A stretch of 64,000 nt of DNA from Arthrobacter alpinus. Its GTDB lineage: Bacteria > Actinomycetota > Actinomycetes > Actinomycetales > Micrococcaceae. Both the position numbers and the translations under genes were made by a program. The notes beneath the pieces are model-generated. The model was not told the origin of the DNA. It ran no database searches and saw only the letters and a list, made by a program, of their open reading frames with translations. The DNA lies in the NCBI RefSeq assembly GCF_001445575.1, contig NZ_CP013200.1, forward strand, positions 930,001-994,000, in the 5' to 3' direction. Every line of letters begins with the position of its first letter. The first letter of the stretch is position 1. Below are positions 26,440 to 35,293 of the stretch, piece after piece.

Positions 26440-28188
26440 ATGCAGAACACCCACCCCATTTCGCTGTCCCGGCTCACCTTTGCCTGGGCTGACGGCACCC
26501 CCGTCTTCACTTCCCTCACGGCTGTTTTTGCCGCAGGCCGCACCGGCCTGGTTGGTCCCAACGGCACCGGAAAAACCGCGCTGCTGCGCTTGATCACCGG
26601 AGAACTGACACCCGGCAGCGGAACGGTGATGACGTCGTCGAACGTTAATTACCTGCCGCAGAAGCTGACCCTGCGCACGGAGCAGCGCGTCACTGACCTG
26701 CTCGGCATGGCCGAGAAGCGCCGTGCGCTGGCCGATGTTCTGGCCGGGAGGGAAGGGAATATGGCGGAAAACCTGGAGCTCATTGGCGACGATTGGGATC
26801 TGGAGGAACGCGCCGTGGCCCTGCTGGCCGGGTACGGGCTACCGGCAGATGGTCCGGACTTCCTGGACCGCACGGTGGGCACGCTCTCCGGCGGCGAGGC
26901 CATGATCACCGCGCTCGCCGGGCTGGAGCTCACGGCCCGGCCCATCACACTGCTCGATGAACCCACCAACAACCTGGACAGGACCGCCCGCGAACGCCTT
27001 TACCAGGCGGTGGAGCGGTGGCGCGGCACGCTGGTGATAGCCACGCATGACCGGGCACTGCTGGAACGTGTCGATGCCATCGCCGAGCTGCGTCCTGTCC
27101 GCAGTCGTGCCTGGTCCGGGGAACGCGTGGAGCTCATCCGGCACGGCGGCAACTGGTCTGTCTATGAGGAGGAAGTGGCGGCCGAACGTGAGGCAGCGGA
27201 GCGTGCCGTCCGCGACGCCGGTGCCCGGCTCGCCACCGAGAAGCGCCAGCGCATCGAAGCGGAGACAAAGATTGCCCGCCGCGCCAAGGCCGGGCGGAAG
27301 GCCGCGGATTCGATGCCCAAGATCCTTGCGAACGAGCTGCGCAAAAAGGCGGAGCAGTCGGCCGGCAAGATGCGCGGCACGATGGGCAGCCGCGAGTCTG
27401 ATGCGGCTGCGGCCCTGGCGGATGCCCGCGACGGCGTTCGGGCAGAGACTCGCATCCGCATTGACCTGTCCGGCACGGCCATTCCCGCGGGGCGGACGGT
27501 GCTGGATATCCCTGCTTCCGTGGTGGCCCTCGGCGAGATGCACGACGGCGGAGCGCACCTTGCGCCCGACGCGCGCCTGTCGCTGCGCGGACCCGAGCGG
27601 GTGGCATTGACCGGGCCCAACGGAGTGGGCAAGACGACTCTGCTGAATGCCATGCGTCCGCTGGCTGCCGTGCCGGTGGGGTACCTGCGGCAGCGAATCG
27701 GTTCGGGTCCCGGTGGGTTGGGTCCTGGTGGGTTGGGTCCTGGTGGTTCGGGTGCCGGTGGTTCCGGCGCAGCTCGCGCCGGTGAAGCGTGGGAAGGGCT
27801 GGATGATTCCTTGACGGTGCTGGAAAATGTCCGGGCGGCGGAACCATCGGCTGATCCGGCCGAGGTGCGCGAGCAGTTGGCGCGCTTCCACTTCCGCGGC
27901 GATCTAGCCCACCAGCCCGTGCGGGAACTGTCGGGCGGGGAACGGTTCCGGGTGGCGCTGGCCCGGATCCTGCTGGCCCAGCCAGCACCGCAGCTGCTGC
28001 TCCTGGACGAGCCAACGAACAACCTGGATCTGGTATCCACGGAGCAACTGGTCTCGGCGCTTGCCGATTACAAGGGGGCCATGGTGGTCTCCAGCCACGA
28101 CGACGCCTTCCTCGCAGCGCTGGCGCCAGAACGGCACTGGGAACTACGGCGGCCGGCCGCAGCAGGTGAAGCGGCGGCGCAACGTTAG
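26440..28188 (+). CDS. ABC-F family ATPase
   Basis: 582 aa from the ATG at 26440 with AGGAGA four bases upstream. Two ABC domains without membrane helices are visible: GPNGTGKT near residue 39, LSGGEAMITALAGL and LLDEPTNNLDR in the first, GPNGVGKT near 392, LSGGERFRVALARI and LLDEPTNNLDL in the second. A charged linker of about 90 residues separates them. ABC-F proteins act on the ribosome, as antibiotic-protection or translation factors. The second domain contains a four-fold five-residue Gly-rich insert (27706-27765). A 38-codon reading frame overlaps the start from upstream (26376). Confidence 0.92.
   Translation: MQNTHPISLSRLTFAWADGTPVFTSLTAVFAAGRTGLVGPNGTGKTALLRLITGELTPGSGTVMTSSNVNYLPQKLTLRTEQRVTDLLGMAEKRRALADVLAGREGNMAENLELIGDDWDLEERAVALLAGYGLPADGPDFLDRTVGTLSGGEAMITALAGLELTARPITLLDEPTNNLDRTARERLYQAVERWRGTLVIATHDRALLERVDAIAELRPVRSRAWSGERVELIRHGGNWSVYEEEVAAEREAAERAVRDAGARLATEKRQRIEAETKIARRAKAGRKAADSMPKILANELRKKAEQSAGKMRGTMGSRESDAAAALADARDGVRAETRIRIDLSGTAIPAGRTVLDIPASVVALGEMHDGGAHLAPDARLSLRGPERVALTGPNGVGKTTLLNAMRPLAAVPVGYLRQRIGSGPGGLGPGGLGPGGSGAGGSGAARAGEAWEGLDDSLTVLENVRAAEPSADPAEVREQLARFHFRGDLAHQPVRELSGGERFRVALARILLAQPAPQLLLLDEPTNNLDLVSTEQLVSALADYKGAMVVSSHDDAFLAALAPERHWELRRPAAAGEAAAQR
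27706..27765 (+). repeat. Four 15-bp tandem repeats inside the ABC-F gene
   Basis: Units such as GGTCCTGGTGGGTTG at 27706, 27721, 27736 and 27751 encode GPGGL/GPGGS/GAGGS in frame. They add a flexible Gly-rich loop in the second ABC domain; copy number can change without loss of frame. Confidence 0.85.
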
Positions 28189-28229
28189 TGCCGCCGTCGT
28201 GCTTCCAAACAGCGGATAGGCTAAAAGGC

Positions 28230-28520
28230 GTGACTGAACTCTCAAAGGCAACACACCGTTTTGAACTGACCCTGCGCAAACCGTGGCTGGGTTTCTTTCC
28301 CAAGCCCACAGTGGTGATTGACGGCGTGGCCCAACCAACGCAGTGGGGCACTCGAAACTGGAAAGTGGCCGGGGACGTGGAAGTCACGGTCTTCCTCTAT
28401 AACCGGATGTGGAAGTTTGGGGAGGCCAGTTTCACGGTTGAACAGGGCTCGACGAGGGCCTTGGTCTACTCCGCACCATGGCTCCCATTCCTGCCGGGCA
28501 CGGTTCAGGTCTCCGCATGA
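28230..28520 (+). CDS. Small hypothetical protein
   Basis: 96 aa from a GTG at 28230, with AAAGG close upstream. It starts TELSKATHRFELTLRKPWLG and has alternating beta-strand-like segments (PTVVIDGVAQPTQWGTRNWK, VAGDVEVTVFLYNRMWKFGE) and ends PWLPFLPGTVQVSA. It looks like a compact all-beta domain. I do not recognise the family. It lies between the ABC-F gene and the SGNH hydrolase gene on the same strand and may be co-transcribed. Confidence 0.65.
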   Translation: MTELSKATHRFELTLRKPWLGFFPKPTVVIDGVAQPTQWGTRNWKVAGDVEVTVFLYNRMWKFGEASFTVEQGSTRALVYSAPWLPFLPGTVQVSA

Positions 28521-28544
28521 TCCGGGCCGCATGAGCCAGTCGGC

Positions 28545-29168
28545 ATGAGCCCGTCCAGCCAGCAGATCTGCTTTGTGGGTGATTCCTTTGTGGCCGGTGT
28601 TGGAGATGAAACCGCCTTGGGCTGGACCGGCCGGCTGGTAGCTCGGCAGGCTGCAGCGGGGCGCCCCGCCACCGCCTACAACTTGGGCATTCGCGGCAAC
28701 ACCTCCGCTCAAATCCTCGGCAGGATCGGCGCGGAAATCGAGCAGAGACGGTCCCCGCTGCGCTCCACCCGCGTGGTTCTCTCCATGGGGGTCAACGACA
28801 CCACCTACGTGGACGACAAACCCCGGCTTAGCCCGGATGATTCCTGCGCCAATCTAGAGCGCATCCTGGAGATGATCTCCGGCGATCCCCTCCTTGTCGT
28901 GGGACCGCTGGCAGTTTCCGATGATGCACAAAACGCTAGAATCGCTCAGCTCTCCGCTGACTTCCACGCGTTGTGCAGTGCACGGGGCATTCCCTACGTG
29001 GAGGTCTTCTCCGATCTGGAACGTCACCCCGTGTGGCGGCAACAGGTGCTGGAGGACGACGGCGCTCATCCGCGGTCCCAGGGATACCAGGCTTTGTATG
29101 AACTGGTGGCACCCAGATGGGACCGCTGGATGCCACTCTCACCAGTCGGCGGCGAGCAGCTCGCCTAG
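28545..29168 (+). CDS. SGNH/GDSL-family hydrolase
   Basis: 207 aa. The four SGNH blocks are visible: GDSFVAGVGDE (Ser) at the N-terminus, GIRGNTSAQ (Gly), MGVNDTT (Asn), and EDDGAHPRSQGYQ (Asp and His) near the C-terminus. The family hydrolyses ester or thioester bonds in lipids or acetylated sugars. There is no signal peptide, so it should be cytoplasmic. Its 3' end overlaps the convergent RIO kinase gene by 30 bp (29139-29168). Confidence 0.9.
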   Translation: MSPSSQQICFVGDSFVAGVGDETALGWTGRLVARQAAAGRPATAYNLGIRGNTSAQILGRIGAEIEQRRSPLRSTRVVLSMGVNDTTYVDDKPRLSPDDSCANLERILEMISGDPLLVVGPLAVSDDAQNARIAQLSADFHALCSARGIPYVEVFSDLERHPVWRQQVLEDDGAHPRSQGYQALYELVAPRWDRWMPLSPVGGEQLA

Positions 29169-30041
29169 GAGGCGCCCGTGGTCCACTTCCAATCCGCGGG
29201 CGGTGAACCAGGCGCAGATGTTCTTGCAGTCCCGCGCCAGCAGCTCCGCCCCTTGTACGTTTCCGGCCAAGTCCACCAGCTGCGGCAGGTCAATGATCAC
29301 CAGGCGGTCGCCGGCGGCCAGCACGTTATAAGGTGAGAGGTCGCCATGGGCGAACCCCAGCCGGGCGAACGCCGTCATGGCATCCACAAGTTGGTGCCAA
29401 TAACTCTGCAACTGTTCAGCGCTCGGATGCGTGGCCTGCAGCCGTGGGGCCGCAATGCCCGGGTTCTCGGGGTCGGCAATGAATTCCATCAGGATTTCAC
29501 TGCCGCAGATTTGCACCGGGTAGGGCACGGGAATGCCGTTCTCCCACGCCATGCGAAGGTACGTCCATTCGGCATTGGCCCAGCGGGCGGCCTCCACCTC
29601 GCGGCCGTAGCTGCTGCTGTTCTTGATGGCCCGCGCATCGCGTGAACGCCGCACCGAGCGACCCTCCGTGTAGGTCGATGACCGGTGGAAAAGGCGTTGA
29701 TCGGCAGACCTGTACCGTTTGGCTGCCAAGAGCGCCTGCCGTGATTCTGTGGCCCGCTCAACAAGGAAGACGTCCGCTTCCTTGCCGGTTTTTAGGACTC
29801 CGAGCTCGGTGTCAATGGCGGCGGCGTCCTCAATCACGAATTCGGGATAGGGCGTGGGGCCGCGCATGAGTTTCTCAAGATCGGGCCAGGTTGACCAGCG
29901 CTGGTTGTCGCCGAGGGAATCGTCAAGGACGCTCCAGTCGGCTGAATGGGGCTTGCGCTCAAGGGGCCCGTTTGTGAAGCGGGGCCGGGAGGACTTGCGG
30001 TTGATTTTTTCGAAGTGCTGGGGATCAGCGGAAAACTTCAT
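29139..30041 (-). CDS. RIO-type serine/threonine protein kinase
   Basis: 300 aa from the ATG at 30039-30041, with AGGAG about 11 bases upstream; an alternative ATG at 30071 adds ten residues. Kinase features: GVLKTGKEADVFLVER (nucleotide loop), LLAAKRYR (Lys), FAHGDLSPYNVL (catalytic Asp and Asn) and LVIIDLPQLV (metal Asp), which match the RIO1-like pattern. RIO kinases in archaea and eukaryotes act in ribosome maturation; the bacterial roles are poorly known. The N-terminal 80 residues are basic and probably partly disordered. Confidence 0.88.
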   Translation of the reverse strand: MKFSADPQHFEKINRKSSRPRFTNGPLERKPHSADWSVLDDSLGDNQRWSTWPDLEKLMRGPTPYPEFVIEDAAAIDTELGVLKTGKEADVFLVERATESRQALLAAKRYRSADQRLFHRSSTYTEGRSVRRSRDARAIKNSSSYGREVEAARWANAEWTYLRMAWENGIPVPYPVQICGSEILMEFIADPENPGIAAPRLQATHPSAEQLQSYWHQLVDAMTAFARLGFAHGDLSPYNVLAAGDRLVIIDLPQLVDLAGNVQGAELLARDCKNICAWFTARGLEVDHGRLLGELLAADW

Positions 30042-30271
30042 GGGTGGATCGACTCCTGGGAAGGAAAGCATGGATGTTTTGGGCGCGAAGGGCTGCGCGA
30101 ACAATCATGGGGTCCTCCTTAAAGTCGATTCGACCGGTGCATCAGACCAAACAAGCTGATCATGCCCGGCTGTGTGGTGTCAATGATGATTCCGCCCAAC
30201 CACTACTCCGCGGACAGTGACGGACGTAGCCTTGAAGGGTCAGGAAACAGCAACGTGAAGCCGCGTGAACC

Positions 30272-32251
30272 ATGCGAACATTTTCCAGAAACCTGCTGCT
30301 GGCCGGGACGATGCTGTCCATGGCCGCCACCATGGGGGTGCCTGCGGCCTCAGCCGCCCCTCCTGCAGAGCTAACCGCAGCAGTGCTCGCGGCTGCCGCA
30401 CCGCAGACGCCGATCCCGGCGCTGACGCAGACACTGACCCCGGCGCAGCAGCTGGCACGGATGAGCATGGCCCAGCGGGTGGGCCAGCTGTTCATGGTGG
30501 ATGCCAGCGCCACCGGGGCGAGTGCCGCCACCCTGTCAACGTTGTCCAACAACCACGTGGGCAATGTGTACCTGTCCGGCCGCAGTTCCGCTGGCACCGC
30601 CGCCACAGCGGCCGTTGTGAGGCGGATGAGCGCCACGGTCAGTGGAACCACCACAGGCAACGTCAAGCTGCTGGTGGCCACCGATCAGGAAGGCGGTTAC
30701 GTGCAGGTCCTTTCCGGGCCAGGTTTTTCCACCATCCCCACCGGGCTGTCCCAAGGCGCCCTGTCGCCGGCAACCCTACAGTCCTACGCCAAGACGTGGG
30801 GAAGTCAGCTGGCGGTGGCCGGTCTCAACATGAACCTGGCTCCCGTGCTGGACACCGTGCCCAGTGCCGCGTTTGCGCCCTACAACCTCCCAATCGGTTA
30901 CTACGAACGGGAGTATGGCTACACCCCGCAAACCGTTTCCAGTCATGGCAACGCTTTCGCCGCAGGCATGCGGCAGGCCGCCATTGTTCCCACCGTCAAG
31001 CATTTTCCAGGTCTGGGCAGGGTGACGCTAAATACGGACACCAGCGCCAACGTTCACGACACGACCACCACGCGTACCGATCCCTACCTGCAACCGTTTC
31101 GGGATGCCATCAACCAAGGTGTCCGGGTAGTTATGGTCTCCAGCGCATACTACGACCGGATTGACTCTTCCACCATTGCCCCGTTCTCCCGGACCATCAT
31201 GGGGGGCATGCTGCGTGGCGATCTGGGCTTCACTGGCGTCATCCTCTCCGACGACCTCTGCGCGGCAAAGCAGCTGAGCCCCTGGAGCCTGGCGAACCGT
31301 GCCCTGAACTTCTTCAACGCTGGCGGCACCATGCTCCTATGTGCTTCCCCTCAGGACACCTCATTGATGTATCAAACCGTGCTCAACGCAGCGCACACTA
31401 ACGCATCCTTTGCTGCCGCCGTCAACGCCGCCGCGGCCAAGGTACTCACGCTTAAGGCTGCCACCTTGGCCGCACCCTTTGGCTCGGGTGCGCCGCCGTT
31501 GTTGACGGACTTCAACGGTGACGGCAATGCTGACGTGCTGGCCCGAGACGGGGCGGGCAAGCTGTGGTTGTATCCGGGGAGCGGGCGCGGTGGCTGGCTG
31601 GCGACGGTCCAGGTTGGCTCCGGGTGGCAGTCCTTCAACAGGGTATTCAACGTGGGCGACTTCAACGGTGACGGCACCGCAGATGTGATGGCTCGGGATG
31701 GGGCTGGCGCGCTGTGGTTGTATCCGGGTAATGGGCGCGGCGGATGGTTGCCGCGCAGCCAGGTGGGGCATGGCTGGGGTGTCTTCAATACTGTTGTGGG
31801 TGCTGGTGACTTCAATGGGGACGGCACAGCTGATGTGTTGGCTCGGGATGCGGCTGGTGCCCTGTGGTTGTATCCGGGTAATGGGCGCGGTGGCTGGTTG
31901 CCGCGCAGCCAGGTCGGGAAAGGCTGGGGTGGCTTCAACACTATTTTGGGTGTTGGCGACTTCAACGGCGATGGAACCGCTGATGTGTTGGCTCGGGATG
32001 GGGCCGGCATTCTGTGGTTGTATCCGGGTGATGGGCACGGTGCCTGGTTGCCACGCAGCCAGGCCGGGAAAGGCTGGGGTGGCTTCAACACTATTTTGGG
32101 TGTTGGCGACTTCAACGGTGACGGAACCGCTGATGTGGTGGCTCGGGATGGGGCCGGCAATTTGTGGTTGTATCCGGGCAATGGGCACGGTGCCTGGTTC
32201 CCACGCAGCCAAGTGGGCTATGGCTGGGGCTTCTTCAACGCCATCTTCTAG
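30272..32251 (+). CDS. Secreted NagZ-like GH3 beta-N-acetylglucosaminidase with five FG-GAP/VCBS repeats
   Basis: 659 aa. A signal peptide (about residues 1-28, ending PAASA) is followed by a GH3 N-terminal domain (about 55-390) with VGQLFMVDAS, LLVATDQEGGYVQ, VPTVKHFPGLGR near 243 and the nucleophile region VILSDDL near 323. The C-terminal part has five repeats of about 50 residues, each beginning DFNGDGxADVxARD, an Asp-rich calcium-binding FG-GAP/VCBS blade. NagZ-like enzymes cleave GlcNAc from peptidoglycan fragments. The protein is predicted to be extracellular, with the repeats forming a propeller-like module for wall or substrate binding. Confidence 0.92.
   Translation: MRTFSRNLLLAGTMLSMAATMGVPAASAAPPAELTAAVLAAAAPQTPIPALTQTLTPAQQLARMSMAQRVGQLFMVDASATGASAATLSTLSNNHVGNVYLSGRSSAGTAATAAVVRRMSATVSGTTTGNVKLLVATDQEGGYVQVLSGPGFSTIPTGLSQGALSPATLQSYAKTWGSQLAVAGLNMNLAPVLDTVPSAAFAPYNLPIGYYEREYGYTPQTVSSHGNAFAAGMRQAAIVPTVKHFPGLGRVTLNTDTSANVHDTTTTRTDPYLQPFRDAINQGVRVVMVSSAYYDRIDSSTIAPFSRTIMGGMLRGDLGFTGVILSDDLCAAKQLSPWSLANRALNFFNAGGTMLLCASPQDTSLMYQTVLNAAHTNASFAAAVNAAAAKVLTLKAATLAAPFGSGAPPLLTDFNGDGNADVLARDGAGKLWLYPGSGRGGWLATVQVGSGWQSFNRVFNVGDFNGDGTADVMARDGAGALWLYPGNGRGGWLPRSQVGHGWGVFNTVVGAGDFNGDGTADVLARDAAGALWLYPGNGRGGWLPRSQVGKGWGGFNTILGVGDFNGDGTADVLARDGAGILWLYPGDGHGAWLPRSQAGKGWGGFNTILGVGDFNGDGTADVVARDGAGNLWLYPGNGHGAWFPRSQVGYGWGFFNAIF
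31508..32248 (+). repeat. Five tandem 150-bp repeats encoding FG-GAP/VCBS units
   Basis: Units start at 31508, 31658, 31808, 31958 and 32108 with GACTTCAA, spaced exactly 150 bp; the last is 141 bp. Units 3 to 5 are very alike at DNA level, which points to recent duplication or gene conversion. Confidence 0.92.
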
Positions 32252-32272
32252 CGTGCTCCCACCCGGGCACGG

Positions 32273-32292
32273 TGCAGATGGCCATATCTGCA
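32273..32292. terminator. Weak hairpin between convergent genes
   Basis: TGCAGAT (32273-32279) pairs with ATCTGCA (32286-32292) around GGCCAT, between the stops at 32251 and 32315. A second small stem (CGTGC...GCACG) lies just upstream. No T-run follows, so terminator function is tentative. Confidence 0.35.
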
Positions 32293-32314
32293 GTCAGCTA
32301 GGCCAAAGGGTGGA

Positions 32315-33052
32315 CTAAAAGGTGGGCTTGACCGGCGTCGGGCTTGAAGAAACTGCCGCCGCCGGGATGGATCCCCAGCGCTGCCAGCCGGCAATCGCCA
32401 GCCCGGCCTGCACCACGTACAGGAAGATCAGCACCGAGCCCTGCGCCGACATGACCGTGCCGTAAATAGCCGCAATCGCGGCGACGAAGAACAGGAACCA
32501 TGCCCAGCGGGAACGGTTCGCCAGGCCCACGAGCGCTGCCGGCACCATCCCTGCCAGGACTCCAGTGACGAAGAAGGTGAGCCACGGGGCCTTGCTGAGA
32601 GGGGCGTGCAGACCCGTGAAAATTGCGGCGACCGTCAGTAGCGAGGCCAATGAATACACCACTGCAACGGCCACCGGCGCCACCACATCTGGCGCTCTGA
32701 ATGCTCGCAGAACCACGGCGCGTGTCATGGGGGCGGACAACGGTAGCTTCCGGAACAACAGCAGAGCGTACACGGCGGCACCAACGCCAACTGCCGTTGC
32801 AATGGCCGCTCCGGCACCGAACAGCATTATTGCCGCAGGGGAGCTCAGCAGCATGGGCGGGAACGGGAGCACTGACGCGATTCCGGCCAAAAGCAGGGCA
32901 GCAACGGCCAGTCCCCAGCCAACATCATTGCGCCAGCCAATCAGAAACAACGCCGCACACATCAGCAGCACACCCAAAATAGTGGTGGCCGTCGCGGCTA
33001 TATCGAGGGGACCGGTCATTCGTCCGAAGAGCAGCTCGCCAATTTCATACAT
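32315..33052 (-). CDS. Multi-pass integral membrane protein of unknown function
   Basis: 245 aa from the ATG at 33050-33052 (YEIGELLFGRMTG follows); longer readings up to 33181 are less likely because the added part is not membrane-like. About seven hydrophobic helices are predicted. The last segment, SVLIFLYVVQAGLAIAGWQR W, resembles the C-terminal Trp-rich helix of PnuC-type nicotinamide riboside transporters, but the rest is not convincingly PnuC, so I leave the function open. It is divergent from pta and convergent with the GH3/FG-GAP gene. Confidence 0.65.
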   Translation of the reverse strand: MYEIGELLFGRMTGPLDIAATATTILGVLLMCAALFLIGWRNDVGWGLAVAALLLAGIASVLPFPPMLLSSPAAIMLFGAGAAIATAVGVGAAVYALLLFRKLPLSAPMTRAVVLRAFRAPDVVAPVAVAVVYSLASLLTVAAIFTGLHAPLSKAPWLTFFVTGVLAGMVPAALVGLANRSRWAWFLFFVAAIAAIYGTVMSAQGSVLIFLYVVQAGLAIAGWQRWGSIPAAAVSSSPTPVKPTF

Positions 33053-33173
33053 GCCGCCAACTCTAACGCGCGGCTTACAGGCGGTCGGAACTACCACGTG
33101 ATCCACGCCGCCATTCAGGCCTAAACAAGACGCGGCATGCTTGGATGGAAGGACACGTGCGAAAGGTAAACAA

Positions 33174-35252
33174 ATGACCATGTCCAGTGGAATTTATGTC
33201 AGTGCAACTACCCCCGGTTCTGGTAAGACGTTGGTGTCACTCGGATTGGCGGACGCCCTGCACCGACGCGCGGATAGGATCGGCTTCTTCCGCCCCATCA
33301 CCTCCGCGCTCGACCCGGAGTCGGACCCCACCGTGGCCATGTTGCGCCGCATGTATCAGCTGGATCCGCAAGTCTGCCGTGCTGGCATGAGTAGTTCCGA
33401 GGCCCGTGCGCTCATGGCCGCTGGCCGGCGTGAGGACATTGACTCCCGGGCCGTGGAAATCTTCAGCGACATCTCCAAACATGCCGACGTCATCATTGTT
33501 GAAGGCACCGACCTGAAGGGCCAAGACGCGGCAGTAGAGTTCGATCTCAACGCCCGACTGGCCAATAATCTGGGCCTGCCCATGCTGGCCGTTGTTGGCG
33601 CTCGCGGACTGAGTGCGGAGGAGATCGCTGACGCCGTGGACGTGGCCCGCAAGGAACTGGCCGCCGAGAGATGTTCGCTGCTGGCCATGATGGTCAACCG
33701 CGCCGATCCGAATAATATGACTGCCATTGCTGCCGCCATCCGCCCGGGAAGCAGTCACCGCCCGGTCTATGTGATCCCTGAAATTCCAGAGATTTCCCGG
33801 CCCACGGTGGGGGAGGTGGCCGCGGCCCTGACCATGCGACAGATAGCCGGCAGTTCCGAGCTGGAGCGTGACGTCCACGCCATCAAGGTCGCGGCCATGA
33901 CCGTGGGTAACTTCCTGAGCCAGCTGGAATCCAATGATCTGGTGATTGTGCCCGGTGATCGCGCTGATGTCATGGTTGCCACGCTGGCGTCCGCATTTTC
34001 CCCGGAATTCCCGGTCCCCAGTGGCATGGTCCTGACCGGTGGCTTGGCCCCGGATCCGCACGTGCTGCCCTTCCTGGCGCACGCACCTTTCCCTATTTTT
34101 GCGCACGACGCCGACACCTTCAGTACCGCTACAGCCGTCAGTGAGGTGCGTAGCGAGATCCATACGGGACAACGTCGGAAAATCGCTGCCGCAATGGGCG
34201 CTTGGGCACGCAACGTAGATGAGCATGAGCTGCTGGAACGGCTCACACTGCCCCGCCCGGCCACCATGACCCCGCTTCGGTTCCTGCATGAGTTGATCGA
34301 ACGGGCCCGCAGCGAACGGAAACACATTGTGCTCCCCGAAGGCAATGATTCCCGTGTGCTGGGGGCCGCCGAAATTCTGCATCGCCGCGATGTGTGCGAT
34401 CTGACCATTCTGGGCTCGGGCGCAGCTGTTGCGGAACTGGCCGCCTCCCACGGCATCGACCTCAGTGGCATCAACATTGTTGACCCGGCCACCTCCGAAC
34501 TGCGGGAGTCCTTCGCTATTGAGTACCAGCGGCTGCGCGCTCACAAGGGAATGGATCTGGCCCGGGCCCGCGAGGCCATGTTGGACGGTTCCTACTTCGG
34601 CACCATGATGGTTCAGCTGGGCCATGTGGACGGGATGGTCTCCGGCGCCGCCCACACCACAGCGAACACTATCCGCCCGGCACTGGAGTTTGTGAAGACT
34701 CGCCCCGGGGTGAACATCGTCTCCTCGGTGTTCTTAATGCTGCTGGAAGACAGGGTGTTGGTGTACGGAGATTGCGCCGTCAACCCCGAACCCAACGAGG
34801 AACAACTGGCCGACATCGCCATTGCCTCCGCAGCAACGGCAGCCCAATTTGGGGTGGAACCGCGTATTGCCATGCTCTCCTACTCCACCGGCGGCTCAGG
34901 CTCCGGTGAAGCTGTGGATGAAGTTCGCCGGGCCACCGAATTGGTCCGTGCCGCCCGCCCGGATCTGGCCATTGAAGGCCCCATCCAGTACGACGCCGCC
35001 GTGGATGCCTCCATCGCGGCCTCCAAATTGCCGGCCTCTGCCGTGGCAGGGCAAGCCACGGTGTTCATTTTCCCCGATCTCAATACTGGCAACAACACGT
35101 ATAAAGCAGTGCAACAATCCTCGGGGGCGGTCGCCGTGGGGCCTGTCTTGCAGGGACTCAAGAAACCCATCAACGATCTTTCCCGCGGCTGCACCGTGGA
35201 AGACATTGTGAACACCGTGGCGATCACGGCTATTCAGGCCCAAAGCGCTTAA
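33174..35252 (+). CDS. pta: Phosphate acetyltransferase Pta (long form)
   Basis: 692 aa from the ATG at 33174 with AAAGG 7-8 bases upstream. The N-terminal third is the BioD-like P-loop domain (ATTPGSGKTLVSLG) followed by a DRTGG domain. The C-terminal PTA domain starts near residue 384 (IVLPEGNDSRVLGAAE) and contains MVSGAAHTTANTIRPAL and MLSYSTGGSGSGE. The enzyme interconverts acetyl-CoA and acetyl phosphate. It is followed after 41 bp by ackA, forming the usual acetate overflow and assimilation pair. Confidence 0.96.
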   Translation: MTMSSGIYVSATTPGSGKTLVSLGLADALHRRADRIGFFRPITSALDPESDPTVAMLRRMYQLDPQVCRAGMSSSEARALMAAGRREDIDSRAVEIFSDISKHADVIIVEGTDLKGQDAAVEFDLNARLANNLGLPMLAVVGARGLSAEEIADAVDVARKELAAERCSLLAMMVNRADPNNMTAIAAAIRPGSSHRPVYVIPEIPEISRPTVGEVAAALTMRQIAGSSELERDVHAIKVAAMTVGNFLSQLESNDLVIVPGDRADVMVATLASAFSPEFPVPSGMVLTGGLAPDPHVLPFLAHAPFPIFAHDADTFSTATAVSEVRSEIHTGQRRKIAAAMGAWARNVDEHELLERLTLPRPATMTPLRFLHELIERARSERKHIVLPEGNDSRVLGAAEILHRRDVCDLTILGSGAAVAELAASHGIDLSGINIVDPATSELRESFAIEYQRLRAHKGMDLARAREAMLDGSYFGTMMVQLGHVDGMVSGAAHTTANTIRPALEFVKTRPGVNIVSSVFLMLLEDRVLVYGDCAVNPEPNEEQLADIAIASAATAAQFGVEPRIAMLSYSTGGSGSGEAVDEVRRATELVRAARPDLAIEGPIQYDAAVDASIAASKLPASAVAGQATVFIFPDLNTGNNTYKAVQQSSGAVAVGPVLQGLKKPINDLSRGCTVEDIVNTVAITAIQAQSA

Positions 35253-35293
35253 ACCAGCCAAACCACTGAAGCTACCGAAGTGAAGGATTCCTA

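Noticed and set aside
27134..28387. A 417-residue minus-strand frame opposite the ABC-F gene
   Set aside because: Antisense of both ABC domains, rich in Arg, Pro and Ala, with no domain pattern.
31508..32248. Non-coding tandem repeats or CRISPR-like array
   Set aside because: The 150-bp units encode well-conserved FG-GAP/VCBS segments in frame with an upstream secreted enzyme.
33237..34655. A 472-residue open frame on the minus strand opposite pta
   Set aside because: Pta motifs are clear on the plus strand; the antisense frame is a product of high GC and has no recognisable domain.
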